From positions 23,870,001-23,934,000 of the forward strand of contig CM075943.1 of NCBI GenBank assembly GCA_038030265.1: a DNA stretch of 64,000 nt, read 5' to 3'. The notes beneath the pieces were generated by a model. The model was given only the letters and a program-made list of their open reading frames with translations, searched no databases and was not told the origin of the DNA. Each line of letters begins with the position of its first letter. Position 1 is the first letter of the stretch. Below, in pieces: positions 12,501 through 22,400 of the stretch. This DNA is from Corythucha ciliata. Taxonomy: Eukaryota; Arthropoda; Insecta; Hemiptera; Tingidae. Both the position numbers and the translations under genes were made by a program.

Positions 12501-12822
12501 CGCCGGCATTTTTAAGAACGACCAGGGTGAAGAGCAGGGTAAATGACATGTACGCGATGAACTGTGGCAAAGGCTGGGAGGCGAGCATTACGAGTACTCC
12601 CAGGACGACTATTAACGTCATATAATTCCACGGCGGCGAACGTAAATTCGCCGGCATGACTGCCCCCAATTTTTCGAGACACTGCCATGCGTAGTTGGAA
12701 ATTTGCTGTAAAAGGACTGTTTCATCTTTTATTTTTCTTCCCGAAAGCGAAACAATATTTTTGTTGTTTCGAGGAAGATGAACTTTTACCTGTTGTTGTT
12801 CAGGAGACAGTGGAGAGGCCAT
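3588..12822 (-). CDS. PTPN9: PTPN9/Ptpmeg2 tyrosine phosphatase, N-terminal half (3' exons beyond the left edge)
   Basis: Non-receptor tyrosine phosphatase whose N-terminal SEC14/CRAL-TRIO domain binds lipid on secretory vesicles (family knowledge). Exons on the minus strand: 12822-12790, 10787-10521, 9954-9865, 9789-9649, 4108-3974, 3890-3753 and 3681-3588; all junctions are phase 0 except the last, which ends in phase 1. That gives about 299 codons against roughly 590 for the human protein. It starts MASPLSPEQQQ, like human MAPELTPEEEQ. The CRAL-TRIO N part has FLGARKFEVSRAI and EPLKSELETGKFTVL; the lipid-binding core has TQRAGIVFIYDMSDSKY, KKVLIVTAPLWFKAP and HIPRESLPVGLGG. A Gly/Arg-rich insert (residues about 24-41) replaces a plainer human linker. 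The last exon seen is an acidic linker (SEDDEITSQPNESW). The PTP catalytic domain with its HCSAG loop was not found in 1-3587. The donor of the sixth exon (GTAAGA) was chosen for phase. Identity is near certain. Confidence 0.93.
4109..9648. other. 5.5-kb intron of PTPN9
   Basis: Lies between the exons encoding ILTLLK and GGYPAKLKK, which are adjacent in the human protein, so no coding exon is missing. It contains diverged direct repeats at 8186-8650, G/C homopolymers near 7101 and 9535, and A-rich stretches. No MITE with clear ends was seen. Confidence 0.7.
8186..8650. repeat. Diverged direct repeats in a PTPN9 intron
   Basis: A unit starting CTTGTTAGCACGATAACTC (8186) recurs at 8479. The adjoining block GTTGATTCTAGAAGCAT recurs at 8349 and 8533. 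The second copy lacks about 110 bp between the two blocks. Confidence 0.7.
11075..11090 (-). promoter_or_regulatory. Paired AATAAA polyadenylation signals after exon B
   Basis: Two AATAAA hexamers ten bases apart on the minus strand, just downstream of the exon B stop at 11150. They lie inside a PTPN9 intron, so they make sense only if a transcript ends here. Confidence 0.5.
11150..11368 (-). CDS. Candidate alternative last exon B of the PTPN9 locus (two membrane segments)
   Basis: Open frame of 72 codons plus TGA after an acceptor (TTAATTATAG), also phase 0, between PTPN9 exons 1 and 2. Spliced to exon 1 it would give an 83-residue protein. The sequence has an amphipathic lead (EAAIDTMRDLLPRRLKEG), a PW motif, then TWTMIFFMIVIFF and FILYMMYNAVASAVIL as likely membrane segments. 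Two AATAAA hexamers (minus strand, 11085-11090 and 11075-11080) follow 60-75 nt after the stop, as expected of a real last exon. The shared order lead, (L/M)P, PW, membrane, membrane with exon A suggests an old exon duplication. Function unknown. Confidence 0.5.
   Translation of the reverse strand, partial: NKTYTVQEAAIDTMRDLLPRRLKEGPWFIVTWTMIFFMIVIFFRMSSSGFILYMMYNAVASAVILRYFGNLQ
12445..12705 (-). CDS. Candidate alternative last exon A of the PTPN9 locus (two membrane segments)
   Basis: Open frame of 86 codons plus TGA, directly after a good acceptor (TTTTACAG) and in phase 0 with the donor of PTPN9 exon 1, 84 bp upstream on the same strand. If joined, the product is MASPLSPEQQQ plus 86 residues, 97 in all. 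It has a short helical lead (YAWQCLEKLGAVMPANL), a PW motif, a hydrophobic stretch YMTLIVVLGVLVMLAS, a second one AYMSFTLLFTLVVL, and a basic aromatic tail (GYWQRL). ATTAAA lies on the minus strand at 12430-12435, about 10 nt past the stop. It resembles exon B (11150-11368) in layout and residues. I do not recognise the family. It could instead be the end of a separate small membrane-protein gene. Confidence 0.55.
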   Translation of the reverse strand, partial: QISNYAWQCLEKLGAVMPANLRSPPWNYMTLIVVLGVLVMLASQPLPQFIAYMSFTLLFTLVVLKNAGVIVTKNRAYFTAGYWQRL

Positions 12823-14508
12823 TTGAGGAGAGTCGACAAAACTATCGCGCGAGTAAAATTTTCCTGCGATCACCTATCGCGAATGATGGGTATAAAAGTA
12901 TAAAATTGAAACTTCTTGACTGTAGTAGGCAGCTTCAATCCGATAATTTCATGTTAATAATTCAAGTGACACTGAAATAATCGGTGACCATAACAATACC
13001 CGAAAGACACGTGAAAATCATGTGTAAATTTAATCGAAAACGCAGACTTATGAGCACACTTTACGGTTTATTGTCAATTTTGAATTCTTTCTAAGTTATT
13101 TCTCAATGAACACAGCGTAAAAATCACAGGTTTAAATAGCGCTTACACGTATAAACTAACTGTAAAAGGAGGAAAAAAGACTAAGGCCAATCTAATCAAA
13201 AAGAGTTAAAAAGAGCACTACAAACAGCGTACGGGGGAGCAGCACTTTTTTTGTGTGATTACAGTGGTGGGGAAACCCAGCTGGTAGCAGTGGTAGCCTT
13301 CGGCCAGTCAGTGTTGCTCGGTTAGGCGCAGCCAGGATCAGCTGCTTTGATAACTCGAGTGATTAATGGAAATGTTAAAGCGTTAAAAATAATGAAGAAA
13401 ATGTGCTTTAATTGAGTGTAAATTATCTACAAATTTGACCCACGGCTTGATCACAACTGTACCCTCACTCGTCAAGAACGTTAGTAAAAGATAAATTTAA
13501 GACGGGCGTCAAGGGATGGAAACTTCGTTTTTCCTGGTTCGTATCGTGGTAATGCGTAGATTAGCTAAATTTTAAATTAGACAGCATTTAATGCTGTTTT
13601 GTGCAGTCATCAGTTACGTGACTTCTTATTTACGATGGATTTCATGCAACGATACGTGAAATTGCTCGTTTTATCTTGTGAAAAGGGTAACTTTTCACAA
13701 GATCTCTGAGTGACTCACTTGGGAAGTCCTGTGGTAAATAAACAATATATTGTGTATCCGGGGGTAAAGCTTCGCAGTGAGTGATGCAAAATAGAATCAC
13801 GGTGGTTCTCATCACACGAGTTTCTTGTTTTCTAGGATTAGACACCCTATTATTTATATTAAATGTATAATCTTATTATTATTAGTTAATTCTAGCGGCG
13901 AACTCCTAGGTGGTGTTGGTCAATTATGAAACAATGCCCGAAAGTTAATCGTTTTGAGTTTGAGTCGAAACAAGTCGACCCGTGAGTGGAGCCAAGTTGG
14001 TTCTTTCTCGGGTCTCTGTCCACTGCATTGGGTCTTCCTAATTTGCCAACCCCCCCCCCCCCACTCACTCACAAGTCAATGGTCCGGGCACTTGGAATGC
14101 TCGGTTACTTCTCCCATCTACAGCTACCTACCCCCGAAAGTACTTGTACTTCACCCCACCCCCAGGTTCAGTCGCCCAGTACCTACCTAATCTAAATCTG
14201 GCAACCAGAGTCTTGGTGTGATTGTTGATGGGGAAAGTAATTCTAATTTGAACTCGATCAGAGCATTTTAAGCTCCCGGACCACATACCTTTTTATTTCG
14301 GTCAGCAAATCAGGAAGACCCCACTGCCTTCAGCCCTTTGATCAGTGCCCTGTCATCCAGATTATGGTCCCTTGGTCGTATCCGTTCAGTGCGTTAGTCC
14401 TTTACACTCATTTTGTTATTTTACGTGGCTTCTACTCAGTCGCACTGATAGGACTGTTGTCTGCATAGATGTCTCTCTGGGTACATTACTTTTGGCTGCT
14501 AAGCAGTA

Positions 14509-14661
14509 AAAGGTCTATTCCAGCAAGGTGTTTGGAACATGTTTGGAGCAGAGTTGCCGTGGGGCCAGCCAAGAAAATGTAATCATCTTGAATTTTATTG
14601 GCTGGCTCCATGGTAATTCTGCTTCGAACATGTTCTAAACACCTTGCTGGAACAGACCTTT
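14509..14661. mobile_element. MITE upstream of UBAP1, plus a spare third arm to 14712
   Basis: Inverted arms of about 63 bp: AAAGGTCTATTCCAGCAAGG opposite GGAACAGACCTTT, both carrying GAACATGTT. A further copy of the arm continues directly at 14664-14712, so the region is an arm, reversed arm, reversed arm arrangement. TA flanks the main element. Confidence 0.75.
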
Positions 14662-14746
14662 TATTGGCTGGTCTGCTCCGAACATGTTCCAAAAAACCTT
14701 GCTGGAACAGATCTAAAAGTTTCTATTTTTCCCGTCTATGGTTCCT

Positions 14747-14870
14747 TTCGGCATCTCTTCACCGTTTCTCGCTTGAGGAAGCCTACCTTATTATTGGAAA
14801 TGCCCACACTCCCTCAAAATTGGTTAGTGAAGTTGTGCCTTTGCATTCTTGAGTTATTGAGACTTCCCTG
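14747..14870 (+). other. Possible 5'UTR exon of UBAP1 (left edge unknown)
   Basis: A sequence ending CCCTG|GTGAGT at 14870/14871 lies 75 bp before the acceptor (TTTCACAG, ending 14946) of the UBAP1 start exon. That spacing matches the gene's other introns. The left boundary is arbitrary. Confidence 0.35.
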
Positions 14871-14963
14871 GTGAGTCATCAGGGGAATAACTTGACGATT
14901 TTGGCTGTTAGTTGCTGCTTCATTGGGCTACATTTTTTTTTCACAGGAGTAGGACCGTTCTAA

Positions 14964-16521
14964 ATGGAAGACATTCCTGTTAAAATAAGTGAAAAATACA
15001 AACCACCGTGCAAAATAACTCTGCCTGGTTGCGTTATAAATAAACTTAATAATGAGCCAGTCTTCGAAAAGGTACTTACATGCAAAGGGATTTTTTAATA
15101 TATATTTTTTTTTTTGTGTACCGCTAATCAATTTATTCTTCCAGTATGACTTTAGCCTTGAAAAGGCGGTCCTTGACAAATTGGGTCAGTTGAATGAGTT
15201 AAAGAAAGCGAGTCTACCCAAACCAACCAAGGAAAGCGTTAATTTGGATATAAAAAAGATTGAAAATGATACGAAGGAGATGACGCTGTCGTCTGAAACT
15301 GTGGAGCCCGAAATACTTACTCCGATACCCATCACTTCTAGCAATAAAATCGAGCCTAGTAGAAAAGTATGGGTAGTGAGTTAATTGTACTGGGTACGTT
15401 TTGAGGTATAATTCTTGTTTATTATGCAGGAGGGATCGATTAATTTGTCGGATTTCGAAAATGACACTTCGAGTCCATTTGATAACGTTGAATTAAGGAC
15501 TATAAACGATATGGAAGAGCTGGCGCATGTATTAGGAACTGCTTCCAATATCTCACAAGCTAAACCCATCAACGCTCGATCACACCTGTTGAATGGATAT
15601 TCCCATCACCAATGGCCCCAGACTTCGTACATATACCCCACATACGCTTCGCAGTATCACCACAACGGTCACATGTCACACTCGCCGCCCATCACGCTGC
15701 CGTCACCTCATCACGCGTCCTCCACTGTTCACCTGTCGTCCAACTATAATTTAGGCGCTCTGTACAATTCATCAGTGGCGACAAATACGGTCAACGCGTC
15801 GCCTTATAGTTCCGCGCACCAACAGGTGCGAGGAATTGACAAAGAGGACGCGAATAAACTCGAAACGACGTCAATTTTGAAAAGTCTACAGGAGAAGGTG
15901 CAGGAGCGGCGTATCGCGGCTTCCGCAGCATTTCAGCCTTCGTACATTCCAGTTGGTGTTTGAATTAACCCTCGTGTGAGTGAATTGTAACAGTCCATTT
16001 ATCTCGTCCTAGGTTTCTCATCAGCTCAACCACCCTTCGCCTTCATCATCCTCCAAACAAGTTCCTTCAGCAAGATTGTCTTTCAAGTCTCAAATATCTC
16101 TCGATAACCCTTATGGCTCGCTCTGCGGCGAGGAACAGACATTGGCTAAGAGCCTAGCTGAAATGGGGTTCCCGCTAGCGCGAGTTGCTCGCGCCGTCAG
16201 GCGTTTTGGTAACGATGAAGCCAAAGTAATTGTTTACTGGGGTAGTGATCGGCTGTCTTTCCACGCTGTTAATTCACTTTATATTTGCAGATAATCGAGT
16301 ATCTTTTGGAAGTTCAAGAACTGACAGATAGAAACTATCCTGAGGCTTACGTTGAAAGGGCTCTCGAAAAAAACGATTTGACGACAAAAGATGAGACTAT
16401 TCGGTATTTAGACAATTTACTGCAACTCGCGAAACTTGGTTTTGACGAAAAAGAAGTTATATCCGCGCTTGAAAAGTGTAAATACGACCGTGACAAAGCT
16501 CTTGATATTCTTATATCTTAA
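14964..16521 (+). CDS. UBAP1: UBAP1, ESCRT-I ubiquitin-binding subunit (complete)
   Basis: Subunit of an endosomal ESCRT-I complex that sorts ubiquitinated cargo into multivesicular bodies (family knowledge). Exons: 14964-15071, 15145-15375 (or ending 15366), 15430-15951, 16013-16225 and 16291-16521, all phase 0, giving about 434 residues against 502 in human. The N-terminal UMA motif is explicit (MEDIPVKISEKYKPPCKITLPG), as is the following YDFSLEKA. The middle (residues about 114-290) is low-complexity, rich in Ser, His and Tyr. The C-terminus is the SOUBA bundle: AEMGFPLARVARAVRRFG, then NYPEAYVERALEKND, then AKLGFDEKEVISALEKC, three UBA-like units. The start is certain because TAA directly precedes the ATG in frame. 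Introns are 54-73 bp. GTGAGT at 14871 and the acceptor ending 14946 suggest an upstream 5'UTR exon. The gene is divergent from PTPN9 and convergent with KLF13. Confidence 0.94.
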
Positions 16522-17708
16522 CCAACGTATCGAAACAAAATTTACGACGCTCCTTACTTAAATCATCAATTTTGTTTTTGTTCCCCCACGGCCCTTTGGA
16601 TGCGAATTTCGTCTTATCGTGATTCGTCTATTCAATTTTGTGATTTTATTACTCCCGTCTAGTCAAATTTCATTATGTGTTCGACTCCCTTTTCTAGCAT
16701 TTCAAATGGCCCGGAATACCGACCTTTTCGTTTGCTCTGCCCATTGTCCAGCCCAGCAGTTTCGAAACAGTTGTTGCTCTGTTGTTTCTCAAGCTCGTAC
16801 TTTGAGTTTATTTTCTTGTACAACCAAAATCGTCCTTTTTTAAGTGTTAAAGAATGGTGCTGAATGGTGTGGGGGGGGGGGCTTGATTTATTAGTATTTT
16901 CTTTTTAGTTCCTTCACTGTTTGATGAAATCACTATAGCACTAGTAATGAAGCCTCGTTTTGACGCCGAGCTTCGGTGGTCTATTCCTATCAAGTAGATG
17001 TGTCGAACGTGATACTGACCAGCTTATTGATAGCTGGGTGGCAAAACTTTGAGCAAATGCCATCAAATTTTGATTGGACATAGAGTGAGGTGGACTTTTG
17101 AGTAAATAAGTTACATAATTATCAATCTCGCTATAATTGTTTATTATATGAAATTAACTTACCCTTCAGCGAGAAATTTATTATTTTGTTTTAGGATGCT
17201 AAATTTCCTCTTCTTACGTGTAGGCTCTTCTGTCGGTCGCCTAATGGATCAGTTGAATGTATTCTTATGTAAATATTTTTTATTTGTACATAAAATAATG
17301 TATATACAAATTTCAAGTGAATAATACAATCTAATTTTATAGTGATTACTCGACGAGAAATACGTTTTTTTTCCCTCTACCTCTCCCCAGGGCAACCCCC
17401 CCCCCTCCTTCCAGTATGTGAATGACTCAACATGCTATTCTCCGATTCCTCATTCCTGCGACCACCGACAATTAATGAGCCCCATAAATGGATATTGCAC
17501 GCCTCAGTTTGCATCGATTCTCCCGAAACTGATAGCTTGGTGGCCCCAAAGAAAAATGTTGCTTTCAAATCTCTCTGGGTCACATAATTTTAGAGTTAAT
17601 TTAATGTATATGTACAGGTAGTTCATGGCCGCTTCTTAAAGATTGAGGACGACAGCACGTTCGCCTTCTCTTGCCCAGAGTTGCTAGATAGGCAGTGAAC
17701 CACGTTAC

Positions 17709-17929
17709 AATAAATAATGTCATTCTGATAAGGTACCTACGCATACATGAGGTTCGAAAAACATCGAAAGACGGATGGGTTCAAACTCGACCCCATGCAC
17801 CGGAAGGGTTGGTATCTCCTACCTCACCTAGCTAGGTCCACTGTGTTACGGTCTGTGCACATAATTATGGTCTGGTCTGGCCCCCTGACGTTATAAACAC
17901 AGGAATGTAGAAAAGAGTCACACAATAAA
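17709..17929 (+). promoter_or_regulatory. Candidate polyadenylation signals for UBAP1
   Basis: AATAAA occurs on the plus strand at 17709-17714 and 17924-17929, more than 1.1 kb past the stop. An earlier weak AATAAT lies near 17320. Which one is used cannot be decided from sequence. Confidence 0.3.
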
Positions 17930-17954
17930 CGTCCAGGTGGATTAAGTTTTCTAT

Positions 17955-18272
17955 TTTATTATTATAATAATTGTTTTTCAAGTCATTGAGACATAACAGG
18001 GCTTCTAGTATTAACGTGTTTTATCCCCAAGAAAAGTCATGGTATTCTGTCTGTCTACCGACAGACTCACATCAGATAAGTAGGCCATGAAAAACTTACG
18101 ATAGTAAAATATTTTAAAACTAAAAAATGACGAAAATGAACATTACACAGCCTACCACATTGCCTGAAATATTACTTTATCAACTTTGATGGTTTTTAGT
18201 GTCTTCTATGAAAAAATAAGTTTGGTCCTGAGGGTAAACATTTTTTTTTTTTTTGAAGAGCGCTTCTTTATT
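17955..18272 (-). promoter_or_regulatory. Candidate polyadenylation signals for KLF13
   Basis: AATAAA occurs on the minus strand at 18267-18272 and 17955-17960. The second lies within 30 bases of a plus-strand AATAAA at 17924, so the two convergent transcripts may end almost on top of each other. Confidence 0.35.
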
Positions 18273-19234
18273 TTTTTAATTTCTACGATGGTACATAGGA
18301 AATTTCTTTTCAAAACGAGGACGAATCACGAACAGATTTGAGCACAGTTAACATCTACAAGAATATAAATATTTCTCAAGTTTCTTTTTATTACTATCAT
18401 ATTATTTACAAAAACTCAGGCGACATTTTTGGTACGCAACTATTACAAGTGAAGATTTTCCCTTTTTTGCAGTAATAAAAATATGAAACGCTCTATTTCT
18501 TTAGGTTTTAATTGACAGAATACAATCTGGTAACGTAATTTCGTTTAAAAAGAAGAACAAAAAAATAAGTAAATCTTAGAATGGAAAAAAAAAAAAAAAT
18601 CTACGGAGAATCACTACTAAATTAATTTACATTATAAAATAATATACAAAAATTTACAATTCAGAGATTAGCAAATAACATCACAGTTGATTAAAATTAT
18701 TGTGAAAAAAATCAAGTTAAAGGCTGAAAATAAATAAATAAAAAAAGATGGGGTGAGGAGGAACATGATAACGGTAGAAACTACTCTTTCTGTTGCTCCA
18801 TCTTCTAATGTTTATAAGGCTCTTTCTAAGATTATCAGTATTTTCATTATCCGATGTATTATATTCGTAAAATTTAATTGAAACGTAAAAATTGGAAGAT
18901 TTTATTTGTAACAGTGGAACTATCGAACTTTACACATTTTTGTCTGAGCTAAATTGGCTGGATTAGAGAGAGCAGTGTGGACTAGATGACTAGAAACAAT
19001 CCAACACTTGGCTACACACAAACTAAAATCATTTTTTTTTTTTCCTAATTGTAAAGGTTCTAAGGTCCCACAAAGATAGAAAGAAAGAGTGAGCGTGTGA
19101 CAAGGGGTGGAAAAGGAAACAAAAAAACGAGTATGAACTGATTGATTTACAGAAAAAGAGAGTCGATTTTTTTTTCGTTTTTTTTATCGCGATGCACACA
19201 AAATTAGTCGAGTGGATTGGACGATATGTTGACG

Positions 19235-19270
<36 letters not shown>
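19235..19270. repeat. 36-nt A homopolymer in the KLF13 3'UTR (U tract in the mRNA)
   Basis: An unbroken run of 36 A on the plus strand, 34 bases after the KLF13 stop codon in transcript sense. It will read as poly(U) in the message. Length is likely polymorphic or assembly-sensitive. Confidence 0.9.
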
Positions 19271-19271
<1 letters not shown>

Positions 19272-19304
19272 GAGCAGGTTGACATTAAAAATAGAACAAA
19301 ATCT

Positions 19305-19440
19305 TTACTCGGGGGAGGGTAACGAGTCTGAAAAATTTTCCGACGAAACTTCCGAAGAGTTAACTGAAGATGATTTGTGAGACGCTCGACGTTGCCGTAG
19401 TACGGTAGTGTCAAAATTTGGGTGTCTACGGGCGTGTTTG
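19305..19440 (-). CDS. KLF13: KLF13 coding exon 3: end of finger 3 and serine-rich tail
   Basis: Acceptor TTTTTTTTTAG, then one base completing Ser, then [18 protein letters not shown] and a Ser-rich tail ending SDSLPSPE and TAA. Polyadenylation candidates on the minus strand are at 18267-18272 and 17955-17960, so the 3'UTR may run about 1-1.35 kb and approach UBAP1. Confidence 0.92.
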
Positions 19441-22400
19441 CTAAAAAAAAAATAAAATTAAAAAATAGGATTAGATAAAATTCGAAAAGAAAAGTGTCTC
19501 CCCGACCACACCCATTTGGTGTGGTCTACTTGGCACAATTTTCACTACACAAGTTTATTTTTATATCTACGTTGTTTGTGACTCATTTTCATTAAGAGAT
19601 TTTTTTTGTGTGTATTGTCTATTTTCACTGAATCTGCAGGTTCTTTATTTTTAGAACTAATCTCTCTTTGATCGTAATTCCACTCGAAAAAAAACCAATA
19701 TGGGAAACATTTTATGGGTCATAAATTCCACTGTGAATACTCTTGACGGGTTTGACGTTTGCAAAACCAACTCCAAGAATTCGCCGCTTTTTGTTATTTA
19801 TTTATTAAGCGAAAGCCTACCTCCCGTATACCTACTCAAAATTACCGCATGCCCTAATCTCCTCCCTCCACCTTCAATGATGTTCATGGAGATGGAGAAG
19901 CACTAGATTTGTTCGGTGGCTGCTGCCGGTACAGTAAAATTGGCAGTTGTCATGGGGAAGCGTGATTTTAACTATTCAAATTGGTGTGTTTTGTTTATTC
20001 TGTTTTATTTGCATGTATTTTTAATTTTATTTAATATTATTTTATTTGCAATAACAGCTACTTCCAGTGGCGGCGGTTATTTTAAAGGTGCGAATGAAAT
20101 ATGTCACAATACTTGAATCACGGTATCCCGTTGGCCACAATCGCGATATTTAAAGGACAAAATCGGTCTTTCCCTGGGTGGCATTGTCCAAAAACCCTGT
20201 AGCTTCATAAGAATACCTTCGTCCTACAATTATTTTACCAGCGAAACCTCTCTCCCTCATCTATGTCTAGAGGAGAACCTTAAGGCCCCGTTCACAAGCT
20301 CTGTGCTATGCGTCCGTGAAGAATAAAATGTTTTATTTTAAAATTGTATTCCCTAATACATTTGTTAGGTTGCGTAGACCCCACAGATGAATAGCACAGA
20401 GCTTGAGAACGGGCTCTTACCATTATCCAACATTGCGCTGTGTGTCCACTTCAGGCGTGTGGGTCATGCTGTTGCCGAAAAATGGGGCACAAACCCCCAA
20501 CCATCGGAATATTGGTGTTCAACCCAGGTATATCGTTCATGTACTCCGTTAACTCTGCGGGCAGCGGTCAACATCTTGACTATTTTTACGCTGTTGACTA
20601 ACGGTGACAATATTTATTTACTTATCGATGAGTGAACCATTCTGTTATAAAAGTGGACCCCAGAGTGAACAACCCACTCGTACGCGTCTAAAAAGTCATA
20701 AATTCCAATAACCCAGGGGGATCAGATCAACAGTCAACAGCCACTTGAAGGATCTTTTCGAACGTGTTTCACACGTTTCCCCGCGTGATAGGGGGTGGGG
20801 GGCGTTGTAGGAGGTAAAGCACAGTTGCCGAAAAACCTCGTTTCGAATTCTAGGCAACGACTCACCTTGCAAAAAGCCGAGTGAAATTTATTTATTTATT
20901 GGGAGAGCTTTCAACATTTGTCTAAGTCTTTCTTTCTTCGTTTGAGTTATTTGACGGAATAGACACAAAAAATAAGTTTCTCCTTCGACGAGAAAAACTC
21001 GTGATTTTTTGTGTGTAGATGATCGACAAGGACAAATTCCTTAAAGACAGACAAAAGTAAAAACTTCTCTTCTTATAGGAGGCTCCTACGTATTGGAAAA
21101 AAAAAAACAAAAAAAACAACAACAACAACAACAAAAACGAGAAATTATTACCTTAAATGGTCGCTCCTCATGAATTTCTTCCCACAAACCGGGCAAATGA
21201 AATTCTTCTCCCCTGTGTGCGTTCGCCAGTGCCTCGCCAATTCATCGGAGCGGGCGAATCGTTTACCGCAGTCTTGCCATTGACATGGAAATGGTCGTTC
21301 ACCTGAGGAAAAAAATTATGAAAGCTATTTTAATTCAAAAATAATTTGGGAAAACAATTAAAGAATAGATGATGCTTGAAATTCTGAAATTTAGGGAGGG
21401 GGTAATGGGTGAGAGGAAAAACGATTTGCACTCAACGTGACTAGCTGCACGGTAATTAAGTCAAACAAGACTAGGTACCTTTTTGTTTGTTTTTTTAGTG
21501 TCTTTTAAAAACAAGGTTTACCAGATTTGCATTGCAATCATTTCCATTATGCCAACGCATTATCAACGACCTCGAGCCCCCCCACCCTCAGTGAATTTTT
21601 AAGGGGCCAGTTGATTTCGCATCCCAAACAAAAAAAAACGCACTTTCACAAGAAGGAAATGAGAATGAATTAGGCTGGCCGTGGGGGGGAGGGGAGGAGG
21701 AGCGCAAGAGGTAGCGACCTCTCGACCCCACGGGTGTTTTGTTTTTGAAATTGTTCAGGGGCAGCAGGAGAAGAGTACCTGATAAAGACTCTTGTCTCCC
21801 TAATTGCAGGAAGCTTCACTTTAACTAAACAACATAAATGAACCGTATAGTTAAACATTTTGTGTTGGAGAAACGCTTTCGACTGGCCACACAATGAACT
21901 TTTTCCAGTTCCTTCTGCCCCCCCCCCCATTACTTTCGTTGCCGTGATTTCGCGAACAAAAGTTTTTAATTTAATTTAGCGCTATTAGGATGGAACCAAA
22001 ACGCAGATATTTTTCATTTTGAATGATTATAAAGGCGCGTTCCATCGAAAGCTGAAGAATGCCGTGGATGGTAATGATGCGAAGGGGAAATCAGAAGCCA
22101 CTTATGTTGGGTCCTTAAAAGGATACGGAAGCTTGGATGAGCAAAGAATTGGCACAAGGCCTTTCAACTTTTTATATACAAATAATTATGATATTTCATT
22201 TTATCGTTTATTATTAAGGATGAGAAAACAACCTTAATGTGTTCGAAGATGATCGATAAAACCGGTATACTTATTTTAAAAACCAATTGCTTATTGAATA
22301 AATTATTCAAGGCAAGGTTAATCAAACTGTTTTTCACATTTTGTTCATTGAAAATGAATTGTCGGACCAAATTTACTATTACAGCTTGGATTACAGGACT

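Larger units (their letters stand above)
12823..14963. other. Shared divergent upstream region of PTPN9 and UBAP1
   Basis: About 2.1 kb separates the two starts, which face away from each other. It holds a MITE (14509-14661), a C homopolymer near 14049 and no convincing TATA box or third gene. A promoter for both genes may lie here, but no element can be named. Confidence 0.4.
16522..19304. other. Convergent 3' region between UBAP1 and KLF13
   Basis: Presumed 3'UTRs of both genes. It is rich in A/T runs and AU-rich stretches (TTATTATTATAATAATTG near 17955), with G and C homopolymers at about 16871 and 17397. No extra gene is supported. Confidence 0.55.

Noticed and set aside
12823..12873. 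Upstream extension of PTPN9 exon 1
   Set aside because: The longer frame begins at GTG; the first ATG is at 12822 and aligns with the human MAPELTPEEEQ start.
19192..19380. Poly-lysine plus-strand frame
   Set aside because: It is the 36-A homopolymer read in frame, antisense to the KLF13 last exon.
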